This document shows, one piece after another, positions 34,242 through 42,794 of a DNA stretch of 64,000 nt. The translations under genes were made by a program, and so were the position numbers. The stretch spans positions 806,001 to 870,000 of the forward strand of contig CAVPRI010000001.1 of NCBI GenBank assembly GCA_963707835.1. The letters run 5' to 3'. A model generated the notes under the pieces. It was not told the origin of the DNA. It did not search any database and saw only the letters and a program-made list of their open reading frames with translations. The first letter of the stretch is position 1; each line of letters opens with the position of its first letter. The DNA comes from Bog-473 sp963707835 (GTDB lineage Bacteria > Actinomycetota > Acidimicrobiia > Acidimicrobiales > RAAP-2).

Positions 34242-34992
34242 ATGAGCACCTTCCTCACCGAAGTCAGAGAGACCTTGGTACCGAGCCGGTCCGCACCGTT
34301 CGGTCCTCTTCCGCCGCTCTTGGTAGCGATGACGGTTGTCACGGGTCTCGTCGATGCCTTCAGTTACCTGGTTCTGGGCCATGTGTTCGTGGCCAACATG
34401 ACCGGGAATGTCGTCTTCTTGGGGTTCGCTGTCGCCGGTGCAGATGGCTTTTCGATCCCGGCATCGCTCGTCGCGCTCGGTGTCCTTCGGAGTCGGTTCG
34501 GTCATAGGCGGCAGGATCGTGGCGCGACACGGTCGTCACCGCGGACGTCACCTGGCGACCTCGATGGCCGCTGAGTCTGTCCTCTTGGCAACCGCGGTGG
34601 TTCTCGCACTCTGGAGCTCCAATGCACCCCAGCACGCAGTCCGCTATGCGCTCATCGTTGTCCTGAGCCTGGCCACCGGTGTCCAAAATGCCAGTATTCG
34701 CAAGCTCGCCGTGCCTGATCTGACCACGACGGTGTTGACCATGACCGTCACCGGAATCGGCGCGGACAGTGTTCTCGGTGGGGGAAAGGGTTCCAAATCG
34801 GGCCGACGTCTCGTCGCGATCGCCGCCATGTTCGCCGGAGCGCTGTTCGGAGCTCTGCTCGTCCTCCACGCGCGGATCGTCGTCCCCCTCGCCATTGCGC
34901 TGGTCGTCATTGCGCTCATCGCCCTGGCGAGCCACGAAGCGGGCAAGACCGATCCGCCTTGGACCCGGCCGGAGGACGAGCGGCCCAGGTGA
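34242..34992 (+). pseudogene. DUF1275 (YoaK) family membrane protein, frameshifted
   Basis: ATG 34242, after AAGAAAGGAG, opens a frame with VTGLVDAFSYLVLGHVFVAN and MTGNVVFLGFAVAG, the hallmark of DUF1275, a six-helix membrane family of unknown function. Near 34480-34495 (GGTGTCCTTCGG) the frame breaks. The +1 frame supplies FGVGSVIGGRIVARHG, then LATGVQNASIRKL and VLTMTVTGIG, to the stop at 34992. Deleting one C gives a 249-aa protein of normal length. No other defect is visible. Confidence 0.8.
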
Positions 34993-34997
34993 CCGGG

Positions 34998-35465
34998 TCA
35001 GGCGTCCAGTGAATAGATCAGCTCGGCGATCTTTCGGTAATAGTCGGGTCCGAGCGAGTCCTCCTGGGTGTAACACACGAATACCAGAGGCAAGTTGTCC
35101 GGATCCCGTCCGTGCAGGAGCTCCGATGTGCCATCGGCGATGTGCCGACGGGCGTTGAACAGGTTGTGGCTTCGCAGCACGGACTCGATACGGTCCAGCT
35201 CGCCGAGCGATCCAACGTTGAACGCAATGGACCTGACGCCCAGTGATTGCTGTCCATGGCGGGTGTGATGTACCCCGCGCATTTCCCGCAGGAGTAGGAC
35301 GATCGATGGTGGCGACACACCACCGAGCACGGCAACCGCGTCCTCGCGGACAATCTCGTCGAAGGGACCGAGCTTTCGGTAGAAGGCGACGGATCGATCC
35401 AGGTCAGCCACAGCGACCAGGGTGGAACGGATAGCCCACGGCTGTTCGACCTGGTGAGTGGCCAT
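34998..35465 (-). CDS. VOC/glyoxalase-fold protein
   Basis: This 155-aa protein starts its domain with STLVAVADLDRSVAFYRKLG, the beta-alpha-beta opening of vicinal-oxygen-chelate proteins, and ends with LPLVFVCYTQEDSLGPDYY. A C-terminal half (RSIAFNVGSLGELDRIESVL) completes the paired modules. Metal ligands are not obvious beyond a histidine region (GVHHTRHGQQ), so it may be a non-enzymatic or ring-cleavage-type member. It converges with the DUF1275 gene, 5 bp apart. Confidence 0.8.
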   Translation of the reverse strand: MATHQVEQPWAIRSTLVAVADLDRSVAFYRKLGPFDEIVREDAVAVLGGVSPPSIVLLLREMRGVHHTRHGQQSLGVRSIAFNVGSLGELDRIESVLRSHNLFNARRHIADGTSELLHGRDPDNLPLVFVCYTQEDSLGPDYYRKIAELIYSLDA

Positions 35466-35928
35466 CGCTCTTCCTCCGAGGGTCCAAGCCGTCCCTCTCT
35501 AGCAAGAGGAACAGATTTTGGCCCTCAGGGTATCCGCCGTCCCCGTCCAAGTCATCCTCGAGCAGCCCCGAAACGAATGCCGGTCCTTCCCGGAGCCCGC
35601 GTGCCCGGTGTCGGCGATCATCGTGGTGGAGAAGGTCACCGATGATCGCCGGCCAGGCACGGTCGGCCCGCTTCGGAAATCATCGACATCGCCATCGCCA
35701 TCGCCATCGCCATCGCCATCGCCACATGGAGCATTGCTGCTGTCGCCGCCTTCGCCCACCTCTGGGCCGTCCGCCTCGACAATTTGCGCCGAGGTGCTGA
35801 GTCGTCTTAGGACTGGGTCCGTCGCCATGGTGATCCTCGACCGAGGTACTGCTCCAGTTGTGGATCCATCTCTGCAGGATCGGAATCCCAGCACTAGCGT
35901 GGAAAGGCCTGGAAAGGGGGAGTGCGAG
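35466..35928. other. 463-bp intergenic region with a CATCGC array
   Basis: The region lies between the divergent VOC gene and the acyl-CoA dehydrogenase gene. It holds six tandem CATCGC units (35687-35722). A minus-strand frame from ATG 35828 to 35499 encodes a Gly-Asp run through the array, but its text is otherwise unconvincing. Confidence 0.5.
35687..35722. repeat. tandem hexanucleotide repeat (CATCGC)x6
   Basis: Six perfect copies of CATCGC, preceded by a degenerate unit CATCGA. Length changes by whole units would not shift any overlapping frame. Confidence 0.95.
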
Positions 35929-37152
35929 GTGGTAGAAGAGCGATTTGAGCGTGCCGAATTGCACGACTACCGCATGGCGGCTCGATCGTGGCTGGCAAGG
36001 AATGCTCCCCGCGCGGAGGCCCAATCTCTGGATGACGATCCCTCGCCTGAACGTATCGCTGAGGCGAGGCGTGTCCAGGCCAAGCTCCACGAAGCTGGGT
36101 ACGCGGGTTTTTCATTCCCGGTCGAGTTCGGCGGCCAGGGACTGACTGTCGAACACGAACTGGTATTCATGGAGGAGGGTGTCGGCTACGACCTTCCCTC
36201 GCGGTTCTTTGGGGTATCCATCAACATTGCGGGAGCCACCCTGCTCGCCTGCGGTTCGCGCCAGCAGAAGTTACGCCACGTTCCTAAGATCCTGTCCGGC
36301 GCCGAGCGATGGCTCCAGCTGCTCTCGGAGCCGACGGGCGGGTCGGATCTTGCAGGTCTCTTGACGTCGGCCATCCGGGACGGGGACACCTACGTGGTCA
36401 ACGGTCAGAAGACCTGGAGCACGGGAGCGCACCTGTCGGATTTTGCGCTGTGTCCCGTCCGGACGCGGTGGGACGTGCCCAAGTACAAGGGCATATCAGT
36501 GCTCATCCTCGACCTCAGGTCTCCCGGTATCGAGATTCGTCGTATTAAACAGATCGACGGTGGCGCCGAATTCTGCGAGGAGTTTCTTACCGATGTCGTC
36601 GTTCCCGCTGACAACCTGGTCGGGGAGGAGAACGCTGGCTGGCTGGTGGCTCGGAAGCTGCTCGATATTGAGCACGGATGGATCGGACGAGCATGGAACC
36701 GCCGAGGCGATGCCAACCTCGACACACGTCACCTCGTTGGCATCGCCGAAGAGCGGGGACTTCGGGCCGACCCTCACGTGCGGCGCCGGGTGGCCGGTAT
36801 CCACGTGTCGTCGGTGGTCCAGACGTCGATGCTGGCGCGCGTATCTCAGGGTGTCCAGAAGGGAAAGCTCCCGCCGGCCTACGGGAGCATCATCAAGATG
36901 GGAAACGACACACTCGTTCAGCGCCGAGCCGAGCTGGCGCTCGAGCTGGCGGGAGCCGACGGGGTCGCATGGGCTGCGGACCACCCCGGAATGGAGACAT
37001 GGTCACGCGTGTTTCTCACGAGCCGGAGCCGGTCGATAGCTGGAGGAACGCTCGAGATCCAGCGGAACAACGTGAGCGAACGTGTGCTTGGGCTGCCTCG
37101 GGAAGTCGCTGTCGACCTCGACATCCCGTTCAGCGACGTCCCCCACAACTGA
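35929..37152 (+). CDS. acyl-CoA dehydrogenase (FadE-like)
   Basis: This 407-aa flavoenzyme has PVEFGGQGLTVEHELV near the N-terminus, LQLLSEPTGGSDLAGL for FAD and substrate, GQKTWSTGAHLSDFALC, and the C-terminal SIAGGTLEIQRNNVSERVLG. The set fits mycobacterial FadE-type dehydrogenases that act on bulky acyl-CoAs such as steroid side chains; that substrate range is inference. GTG 35929 has GGAAAGGGGGAG about 7 nt upstream, so the open frame upstream through the CATCGC array is not used. The acyl-CoA synthetase gene follows after 10 nt, one operon. Confidence 0.92.
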   Translation: MVEERFERAELHDYRMAARSWLARNAPRAEAQSLDDDPSPERIAEARRVQAKLHEAGYAGFSFPVEFGGQGLTVEHELVFMEEGVGYDLPSRFFGVSINIAGATLLACGSRQQKLRHVPKILSGAERWLQLLSEPTGGSDLAGLLTSAIRDGDTYVVNGQKTWSTGAHLSDFALCPVRTRWDVPKYKGISVLILDLRSPGIEIRRIKQIDGGAEFCEEFLTDVVVPADNLVGEENAGWLVARKLLDIEHGWIGRAWNRRGDANLDTRHLVGIAEERGLRADPHVRRRVAGIHVSSVVQTSMLARVSQGVQKGKLPPAYGSIIKMGNDTLVQRRAELALELAGADGVAWAADHPGMETWSRVFLTSRSRSIAGGTLEIQRNNVSERVLGLPREVAVDLDIPFSDVPHN

Positions 37153-37162
37153 GGAGTGTGAC

Positions 37163-38668
37163 GTGCACGCCATCTCAACTGCCTTCGAGCGTGGGAGGGA
37201 CACCCCCGACGATGTCGCCTTGGTCGACCCTTCGGGAGCGAAGTCCTGGGGTGAGGTGGCCGATCGGGTGGCGAGGACGGCCAATGCCCTCCTTGAGCTC
37301 GGGTTCCCCCCTGGATCGCGGTTGGCGGTGTTCGGGGCCAACCGTGCTGACACACTCCTGGTCTACGCGGGCGCGGCATGCGCGGGGATTGGCGCCATCC
37401 TGGTCAATCACCATCTCGCGGCAGACGAGGTCGAATACTTGCTCCGTGACGGAGGCGCACGTGCTCTGTGGGCCTCGCCCGAACACCTGGAGACGGCTGA
37501 GCGGGCGGCCAAGAGGTGTGACGTCCCCGTGCTCCACGACGCCGCGGATTCTGAGTGGGCGGCTCGGGTTGGTGGAGCGAGTTCTGCTCTGCCCTCGCCG
37601 GAGAGGGCTGCGGATTTCGATCTGATCTACACGTCGGGCACGACGGGCCGCCCCAAGGGGGTCGAGGTGCCGATCCGGATGACGCCCACCGTTCGTGGAC
37701 GATTCGAGGTCTACGAGCAGCACCACTGCGTCGGCTTGGGCCCACATCTGGTCGTGAGCCCCCTGTACCACTCGGGTCCCCATGCCGCCGTGGGACTCCT
37801 CCTGACGGGGCACAAGGTCGTGATCGTCGGTAAGTTCGATGCCGAACGGGTGCTCGCCGCCATCGCGGAGCACAGTATCGGGACGACGGTGATGGTTCCC
37901 ACCCACTTCGTCCGCCTCCTCTCGCTTCCCGAGGAGCTGAGACGGAGTGCCGACGTCTCGTCGATCAGGATGATCGCCCACACGGGGAGTTCCTGTCCGG
38001 TGCCCGTCAAGCAGGCGATGATCGACTGGTTTGGTCCGGTGCTCCGTGAGGCGTACGGGGGTACGGAGAGTGGCATCATCAGCGCGATCAAGTCCGACGA
38101 ATGGCTGAGACACCCGGGGTCGGTGGGTCGCGTTGCCCCACCTTTTCACGCCCTCATCCTCGACGAGGACGGGAAGCCCTGCACCCCGGGCCAAGATGGC
38201 CAGCTGTACTTTGTCGACGACACGGGGCGGGGGATCCGATATCTCGGTGATGCTGCAAGAACCGAGGCAGCGCATTTGGTGCCAGGAACGTTCACATTGG
38301 GCGACGTGGGGCACATTGACGAAAGCGGTTATCTCTACGTCACGGGCCGAGTGACGGACATGGTCATCTCGGGCGGTGTCAACATCTACCCCGCGGAATG
38401 CGAACGAGTGTTGTCGGATCACCCGTCCGTGTCAGACCTAGCCCTCTTCGGAGTTCCTGACGACGAGATGGGGGAGCGCCTCGTTGGTCTGGTCACGACA
38501 AAGGACGAAGATACGACGCCTGAGCAGCTCCTCGAGTACTGCCGAGCAGCGATAGCCAGGTACAAGGTGCCCAAGGAACTGCGCATCGTGGGAACCATTC
38601 CGCGCTCTCCTATGGGAAAAATCGACAAGCGAGCCTTGCGTGATGCCTTCGTCGGAGGTGAGGCATAG
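37163..38668 (+). CDS. acyl-CoA synthetase (AMP-forming)
   Basis: This 501-aa ANL-family enzyme activates a carboxylic acid with ATP and CoA. Motifs are YTSGTTGRPKGVE (P-loop), YGGTESG (A5), GRVTDMVISGGVNIYPAECE (A8 hinge) and PRSPMGKIDKRALR with the catalytic lysine (A10). It resembles mycobacterial FadD proteins. It starts at GTG 37163 after GAGGAGTGTG, 10 nt downstream of the acyl-CoA dehydrogenase, so activation and first oxidation are co-expressed. A hairpin at 38670-38694 ends the operon. Confidence 0.94.
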   Translation: MHAISTAFERGRDTPDDVALVDPSGAKSWGEVADRVARTANALLELGFPPGSRLAVFGANRADTLLVYAGAACAGIGAILVNHHLAADEVEYLLRDGGARALWASPEHLETAERAAKRCDVPVLHDAADSEWAARVGGASSALPSPERAADFDLIYTSGTTGRPKGVEVPIRMTPTVRGRFEVYEQHHCVGLGPHLVVSPLYHSGPHAAVGLLLTGHKVVIVGKFDAERVLAAIAEHSIGTTVMVPTHFVRLLSLPEELRRSADVSSIRMIAHTGSSCPVPVKQAMIDWFGPVLREAYGGTESGIISAIKSDEWLRHPGSVGRVAPPFHALILDEDGKPCTPGQDGQLYFVDDTGRGIRYLGDAARTEAAHLVPGTFTLGDVGHIDESGYLYVTGRVTDMVISGGVNIYPAECERVLSDHPSVSDLALFGVPDDEMGERLVGLVTTKDEDTTPEQLLEYCRAAIARYKVPKELRIVGTIPRSPMGKIDKRALRDAFVGGEA

Positions 38669-38669
38669 A

Positions 38670-38694
38670 AACGGGATTTGAGAGGTTCCCCGTT
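38670..38694. terminator. putative convergent terminator hairpin
   Basis: AACGGG (38670-38675) pairs with CCCGTT (38689-38694) between the convergent synthetase and cyclase stops. On the minus strand the stem is followed by TTT. Confidence 0.4.
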
Positions 38695-39644
38695 CAGAAT
38701 ACGGCGATGGGGTTCACCGGCGAGCCGGTGCCGTTCTGAATCCGCAGGGGAGCGACCGTGAGGAGGAACTCCCATCGTCCGAGCTCCCGGCAGGTCGTGG
38801 CCAGGATCTCGAGGTCACAGTTGTCGATGAGGCACAGGCCCATGGCCACGATCCCCACTTGGTGCATCGGCGCCCGTAGGGCGCGATAGCCGCTCGGGTA
38901 CAGGTCCTGCGCACTGTCGGAACCGAGGGCGGCCACCTGGCGCTCGTGCAGCCACGGCGCGGAGGAGGCGTGCAAGCCAGCCCGGAGGGAGAAGACCTCC
39001 TTCGAAGGCCCGAGTGCGTCTCTGCGGGCCATCGTGCCGAACCGACAGAGCACGATGTCGCCTCGACCCACGGTCACCTGTGCCCGCTCCGCCGCCGCAT
39101 CGAGGTCATCGGGATAGACCGGATCCCCAGGATCGAGCCACTGGCGACCGCTCAGTGCCGGGAGGTCCAGGAGGACCGCCCGGCCAACGATGCCGTGGCG
39201 CAGAGTGTCAACGCTCATCACGGTCGCACCCGACGCCGTGGAAACGAGCTCGGCCGGCCGCCCGTTGTACATGAAACCGTCCCGGAAGACATGACACAGG
39301 CTGTCGACATGGGTAACGGCGAAGCCGTGGAATGCCACACCGAAGAAGTCTCCCGCCACCTGCAGGCTGTCGGGCGGCGTCGGCTTCCCGGTCCATGCTT
39401 CACCACTCGCCGTCATGAAGTGCACAGGGGGCCACTGGAAGTCTTCCTCGGGCTGGAGCGTGGGAATCAGCCGTGCACAGCTCACCGAGATCCCGTCGCG
39501 CACCAACTGCGTGGCGGCCCGCCGAGTCTCGGGCGTGAGGTAGTTGAGCGTCCCGAGCTCGTCGTCCTCACCCCACCTCGCCCAGTTGCTGCAGGATTCG
39601 AAGTAGCCGAGCACCTCGCTCTCGCTGGGTATCTTGCGAGCCAT
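38694..39644 (-). CDS. cyclase-family (kynurenine formamidase-like) hydrolase
   Basis: This 316-aa protein belongs to the Cyclase family (PF04199). The metal motif is FHGFAVTHVDSLCHV, the variant of H-x-G-T-H-x-D-x-P-x-H. Family members hydrolyse amides or lactones and include kynurenine formamidase. WGEDDELGTLNYLTPETRR at the N-terminus is typical of the long subgroup. ATG 39644 is preferred to ATG 39656 because GGAGGGTGGC lies directly before it. It converges with the acyl-CoA synthetase operon and is divergent from a crotonase gene. Confidence 0.88.
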   Translation of the reverse strand: MARKIPSESEVLGYFESCSNWARWGEDDELGTLNYLTPETRRAATQLVRDGISVSCARLIPTLQPEEDFQWPPVHFMTASGEAWTGKPTPPDSLQVAGDFFGVAFHGFAVTHVDSLCHVFRDGFMYNGRPAELVSTASGATVMSVDTLRHGIVGRAVLLDLPALSGRQWLDPGDPVYPDDLDAAAERAQVTVGRGDIVLCRFGTMARRDALGPSKEVFSLRAGLHASSAPWLHERQVAALGSDSAQDLYPSGYRALRAPMHQVGIVAMGLCLIDNCDLEILATTCRELGRWEFLLTVAPLRIQNGTGSPVNPIAVF

Positions 39645-39902
39645 GCCACCCTCCATCCGGCCTCACCCCTTTGTCTCTCGGGCCGGGCGCCATACCGGTC
39701 CCGGCATCACGGAACGCGGCCGCTCAGCCGTCGCCGCAGCCTACGCGCCGAGGCCTGGGCTGGTCGGGGAGGATCGGCGGAGCGATGGCCTCGACACGAC
39801 TCCCTTGGTGTGGACTCACGCCATCGATCTCGCCGTGGACGTCTACACTTGCACCACGTTTGGCGATACGACTGGCTGTGCGCGCTGTCCAGGGAGGAAG
39901 TT

Positions 39903-40796
39903 GTGACGGACCTGATAGAGCCGGCAAAGGCCGACATAACCTACGAGACCGACGAGCCCGTGAGGTACCAGGCCGACGGACCCGTTGCCTGGGTCATCAT
40001 GAACCGTCCCAAGTACGCCAATGCGCAGAACTCACAGATGACCTATGCCCTTGACGGGGCGCTTCGGCGGGCGGTCGACGACGACGAAATCCGCGTCATC
40101 ATCCTCAAGGGCGAGGGCAAGCATTTCTCAGGAGGGCACGACGTCGGTACGCCGGGACACGACGTCACCAGATCGTTCAAGCGCGAGCAACTCCTCCCGG
40201 ATCACACGAACAAGCCGGGTGCTGAACTCCTCTATACGCGTGAGCGCGAGGTGTACCTGGGAATGTGCCAACGCTGGCGCGATATCCCGAAGCCGACCAT
40301 TGCTGCCGTCCAGGGTGCATGCATCGCAGGCGGTCTCATGTTGGCCTGGGTCTGTGACCTGATCGTTGCCAGCGACGACGCGTTCTTCCAGGACACCGTC
40401 GGCCTCATGGGCATTCCCGGCGTCGAGTACTTCGCACACGGATTCGAGCTGCCTCCGCGGATTGCCAAAGAGTTCATCCTCCTCGGACAGAAGATGCCGG
40501 CCCGCCGTGCCTATGAGTTGGGCATGGTGAATCGCGTTGTCGAACGGAGTCACCTCGACGACGAATGCGGCGCCATCGCCCAAGAGCTTGCCAAGCGCTC
40601 CAGGCTTGGAAACTGGCTCACCAAGCAAGCTCTTAACCACGTCGAGGATCTCCGAGGGAAACGCAACGCGATTGAGGCGCACTTCCACATGCATCATCTC
40701 GCTCACGCACAGAACAGCCTCACCTCGAGCGACCATCTCGGCGGTCTCGACTCGAAGGCACTCGCGGCCGCCAACAAAGGGCAGCGCGAGACGTAA
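39903..40796 (+). CDS. enoyl-CoA hydratase/isomerase family protein (crotonase 1)
   Basis: This 297-aa crotonase has VIMNRPKYANAQNSQM at the N-terminal strand, the first oxyanion segment GKHFSGGHDV, and the second GACIAGGLMLAWVCDL. The typical catalytic glutamates are not clear: the segment after it reads DDAFFQDTVGLMGIPGVEYF, so it may be an isomerase or hydrolase of an unusual acyl-CoA rather than a plain hydratase. GTG 39903 has AGGGAGGAAG just before it. A 17-bp tandem duplication straddles the stop codon. A second crotonase gene follows 114 nt downstream. Confidence 0.88.
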   Translation: MTDLIEPAKADITYETDEPVRYQADGPVAWVIMNRPKYANAQNSQMTYALDGALRRAVDDDEIRVIILKGEGKHFSGGHDVGTPGHDVTRSFKREQLLPDHTNKPGAELLYTREREVYLGMCQRWRDIPKPTIAAVQGACIAGGLMLAWVCDLIVASDDAFFQDTVGLMGIPGVEYFAHGFELPPRIAKEFILLGQKMPARRAYELGMVNRVVERSHLDDECGAIAQELAKRSRLGNWLTKQALNHVEDLRGKRNAIEAHFHMHHLAHAQNSLTSSDHLGGLDSKALAAANKGQRET

Positions 40797-40816
40797 TTGA
40801 GCGCGAGACGTAATTA
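40783..40816 (+). repeat. 17-bp tandem duplication at a stop codon
   Basis: AGCGCGAGACGTAATTG at 40783-40799 is followed at once by AGCGCGAGACGTAATTA at 40800-40816 (16 of 17 bases identical). The first copy contains the TAA stop of crotonase 1. Confidence 0.9.
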
Positions 40817-40910
40817 GTCGTTCCGAGGGCGCCGGCCGACAACGACCTCGCGCTCGTGGACCAGCAGATGCGTTAAACACGTGATGTCGGCACCTGGCAT
40901 TATGGGGCTC

Positions 40911-41711
40911 ATGGCTGACATTGCTCATCTCAAGACGTTGCAGTTCGAGGTCGCAGACTCCGTTGCGACGATCACTCTCAGTCGGCCGGATCGGTTGAAT
41001 GCCTTGAACCTGCACATGGCCGAGGAGCTGTACGAAGCGGCGTTGTGTTGTGACCACGATGCATCCATCCGTGCGGTGGTCCTGACCGGCGCCGGTAGGG
41101 CTTTCATGGCGGGCGGGGATCTCGCCGAATTCGAAGCAGCCGGGCCCGATCGGCAAACGTTGGTCACCAAGACAGCGACCAACCTCCACGCGGCAATCAG
41201 CCACTTCAACCGAATGGATGCGCCGGTTGTTGCGGCGATCAACGGCGTCGCCGCAGGCGCAGGAATGTCCCTCGCCCTGGCAACGGACCTGGCTCTCGCA
41301 GCCCGGTCGGCCCGGTTCACCATGGCCTACACCAAGGCGGGTCTCACGCCGGATGGGAGCGGGTCATATTTCCTTCCCCGGCTGGTCGGCATGCGCCGGG
41401 CCCAGGAGTTGGTCCTGACCAACCGGGAGCTTTCGGCAGAAGATGCGTTGTCGTGGGGTCTCGTGAACGACGTGCTGGACGACGGCGACCTGATGGAAGC
41501 GGTGGGCAGCCTGGCCAGGCGACTTGCGTCAGGACCAACACGGAGTTTCGGCGTGTCGAAGCGGCTGCTGAACGATGGTTCGAATGAGACTCTGGAGACC
41601 CAGATGGAGGCAGAGTGTCGTGAGATTGCAGCGGCATCAGTCCGTCCTGATGGACTGGAAGGTACGAAAGCCTTCTTGACCAAACGCTCCCCGACGTTCA
41701 TTGGCGAGTAG
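40911..41711 (+). CDS. enoyl-CoA hydratase/isomerase family protein (crotonase 2)
   Basis: This 266-aa crotonase is of the PaaG/EchA type: VATITLSRPDRLNALNLHM, oxyanion segments GRAFMAGGDLAEF and GVAAGAGMSLALATDLALAA, and FTMAYTKAGLTPDGSGSYFL. The aspartate in TPDGS sits where PaaG-like isomerases keep an acid. It would act on an enoyl-CoA in ring or side-chain degradation. ATG 40911 gives the usual family start; GTG 40881 also lies in frame. It is downstream of crotonase 1, and the pair probably shares a transcript. Confidence 0.9.
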   Translation: MADIAHLKTLQFEVADSVATITLSRPDRLNALNLHMAEELYEAALCCDHDASIRAVVLTGAGRAFMAGGDLAEFEAAGPDRQTLVTKTATNLHAAISHFNRMDAPVVAAINGVAAGAGMSLALATDLALAARSARFTMAYTKAGLTPDGSGSYFLPRLVGMRRAQELVLTNRELSAEDALSWGLVNDVLDDGDLMEAVGSLARRLASGPTRSFGVSKRLLNDGSNETLETQMEAECREIAAASVRPDGLEGTKAFLTKRSPTFIGE

Positions 41712-41731
41712 CGCAACCGTGAGGGCCTGTG

Positions 41732-42541
41732 TCAGAAGTTCAAGTACGACGTGCCGGGTCCGTTCACGCCACCTAATGTCTGCCATTCCTCGAAGCCCGT
41801 GATGGCAGCAAGCTCGGGGTGAGCAGCGAGGACATCTGGGTTCAAGGAGCGAGTCCAGTTTTCTTGGCCACGAAGGAACGGAAGTATGTACGTGGAGAAG
41901 ACGGCACGCCTCTTCTGATCCTTCGTGCGGTTGAGCCCCGTCGCGTGGTGGAGACGTCCATCGAGAACAGCCATCGACCCCGCGGTCCCGGTCAGCCGTT
42001 CTGGAGCCGAGGGTTCGAGGTCGTGGGGCGGGAAGGTTCCCAAGGTGTGGCTCTTCGGAACGATCAGTGTGCCGCCGTTCTCCTTCGAGAAGTCGTCGAG
42101 GAACCACGCGACGTTTGTCGCCAACAAGTACGGCCAGGGCTCGAGCAGGAACCCCTGGTCGGTATGAAGGCGCCCAATCTCCCGGTCACCTCCCGGTGCC
42201 GTGATGTTTGCCGACAGGTTGCCCAGAAGGACATCCATGCCCAATCGGCTGCGGACAAGTTCCAGGGCCAGGGGATGAGTTGCCAGCTGGACGAACTCCT
42301 CACCACGGTTCAGGAGTGCCCAGACCCGCTGGTTCGACAGGTTCGGCCCGTATCGGCTGGCCCGGCCAGCTGCGTCATCCTCAGCTGCAGCTCGGTCCAG
42401 GGCAGCTCGAAGGGAGTGGAGCTCGTCGGCATCGAGGACATCGGGAACGATACAGAATCCGTTCTCATCGATCTCCTGTAGGGACTTCTCCACCTCTGCG
42501 GTGCGCTCGACATGGGTCAACAGATTCACCCCCGGCGTCAT
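41732..42541 (-). CDS. phytanoyl-CoA dioxygenase (PhyH) family protein
   Basis: This 269-aa Fe(II)/2-oxoglutarate oxygenase has H126-x-D128 in GRLHTDQGF and a distal histidine in DGRLHHATGLNRTKDQKRR (H198 or H199) with nearby arginines for 2-oxoglutarate. LIVPKSHTLG and WFLDDFSKENGGTL are classic PhyH text. These enzymes hydroxylate acyl-CoAs or small lipophilic acids next to the carboxyl group. AGGAGC lies 11 nt before ATG 42541. It is divergent from P450 B across 253 bp and converges with crotonase 2. Confidence 0.93.
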   Translation of the reverse strand: MTPGVNLLTHVERTAEVEKSLQEIDENGFCIVPDVLDADELHSLRAALDRAAAEDDAAGRASRYGPNLSNQRVWALLNRGEEFVQLATHPLALELVRSRLGMDVLLGNLSANITAPGGDREIGRLHTDQGFLLEPWPYLLATNVAWFLDDFSKENGGTLIVPKSHTLGTFPPHDLEPSAPERLTGTAGSMAVLDGRLHHATGLNRTKDQKRRAVFSTYILPFLRGQENWTRSLNPDVLAAHPELAAITGFEEWQTLGGVNGPGTSYLNF

Positions 42542-42794
42542 GCTGAAATCAAGCTCCTACCGTTCGGCGAAGCGTAGACCATCGAATCGGAGACGGGTAC
42601 CGGCGACTGGCTGCCACCCGTCTGGCACATCGAGGACCAGGACGTCCGCCGGCGATCCCCGAGTGACGCGATTCCGCTTCGCCAAAGTGGCTCGTCCTGC
42701 TACGGTTGCCGCCGATGTAGGCGCTCCAGGGTGGGGGGTAAAACTGCTGTCTTGGACTTCGCCACGGTGGGCTCAGAGTCGGGGAGGGGTGTGA

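Noticed and set aside
35687..35722. CRISPR array
   Set aside because: The repeat unit is 6 bp without spacers; no Cas genes are present.
35499..35828. Minus-strand frame encoding a Gly-Asp run through the CATCGC array
   Set aside because: A weak GAGGAT site exists before ATG 35828, but apart from the repeat the text is low in hydrophobic order and matches nothing I know.
35518..35928. N-terminal extension of the acyl-CoA dehydrogenase through the CATCGC array
   Set aside because: The family starts close to GTG 35929, which has a strong ribosome site; the extension is a Ser-Pro run from the repeat.
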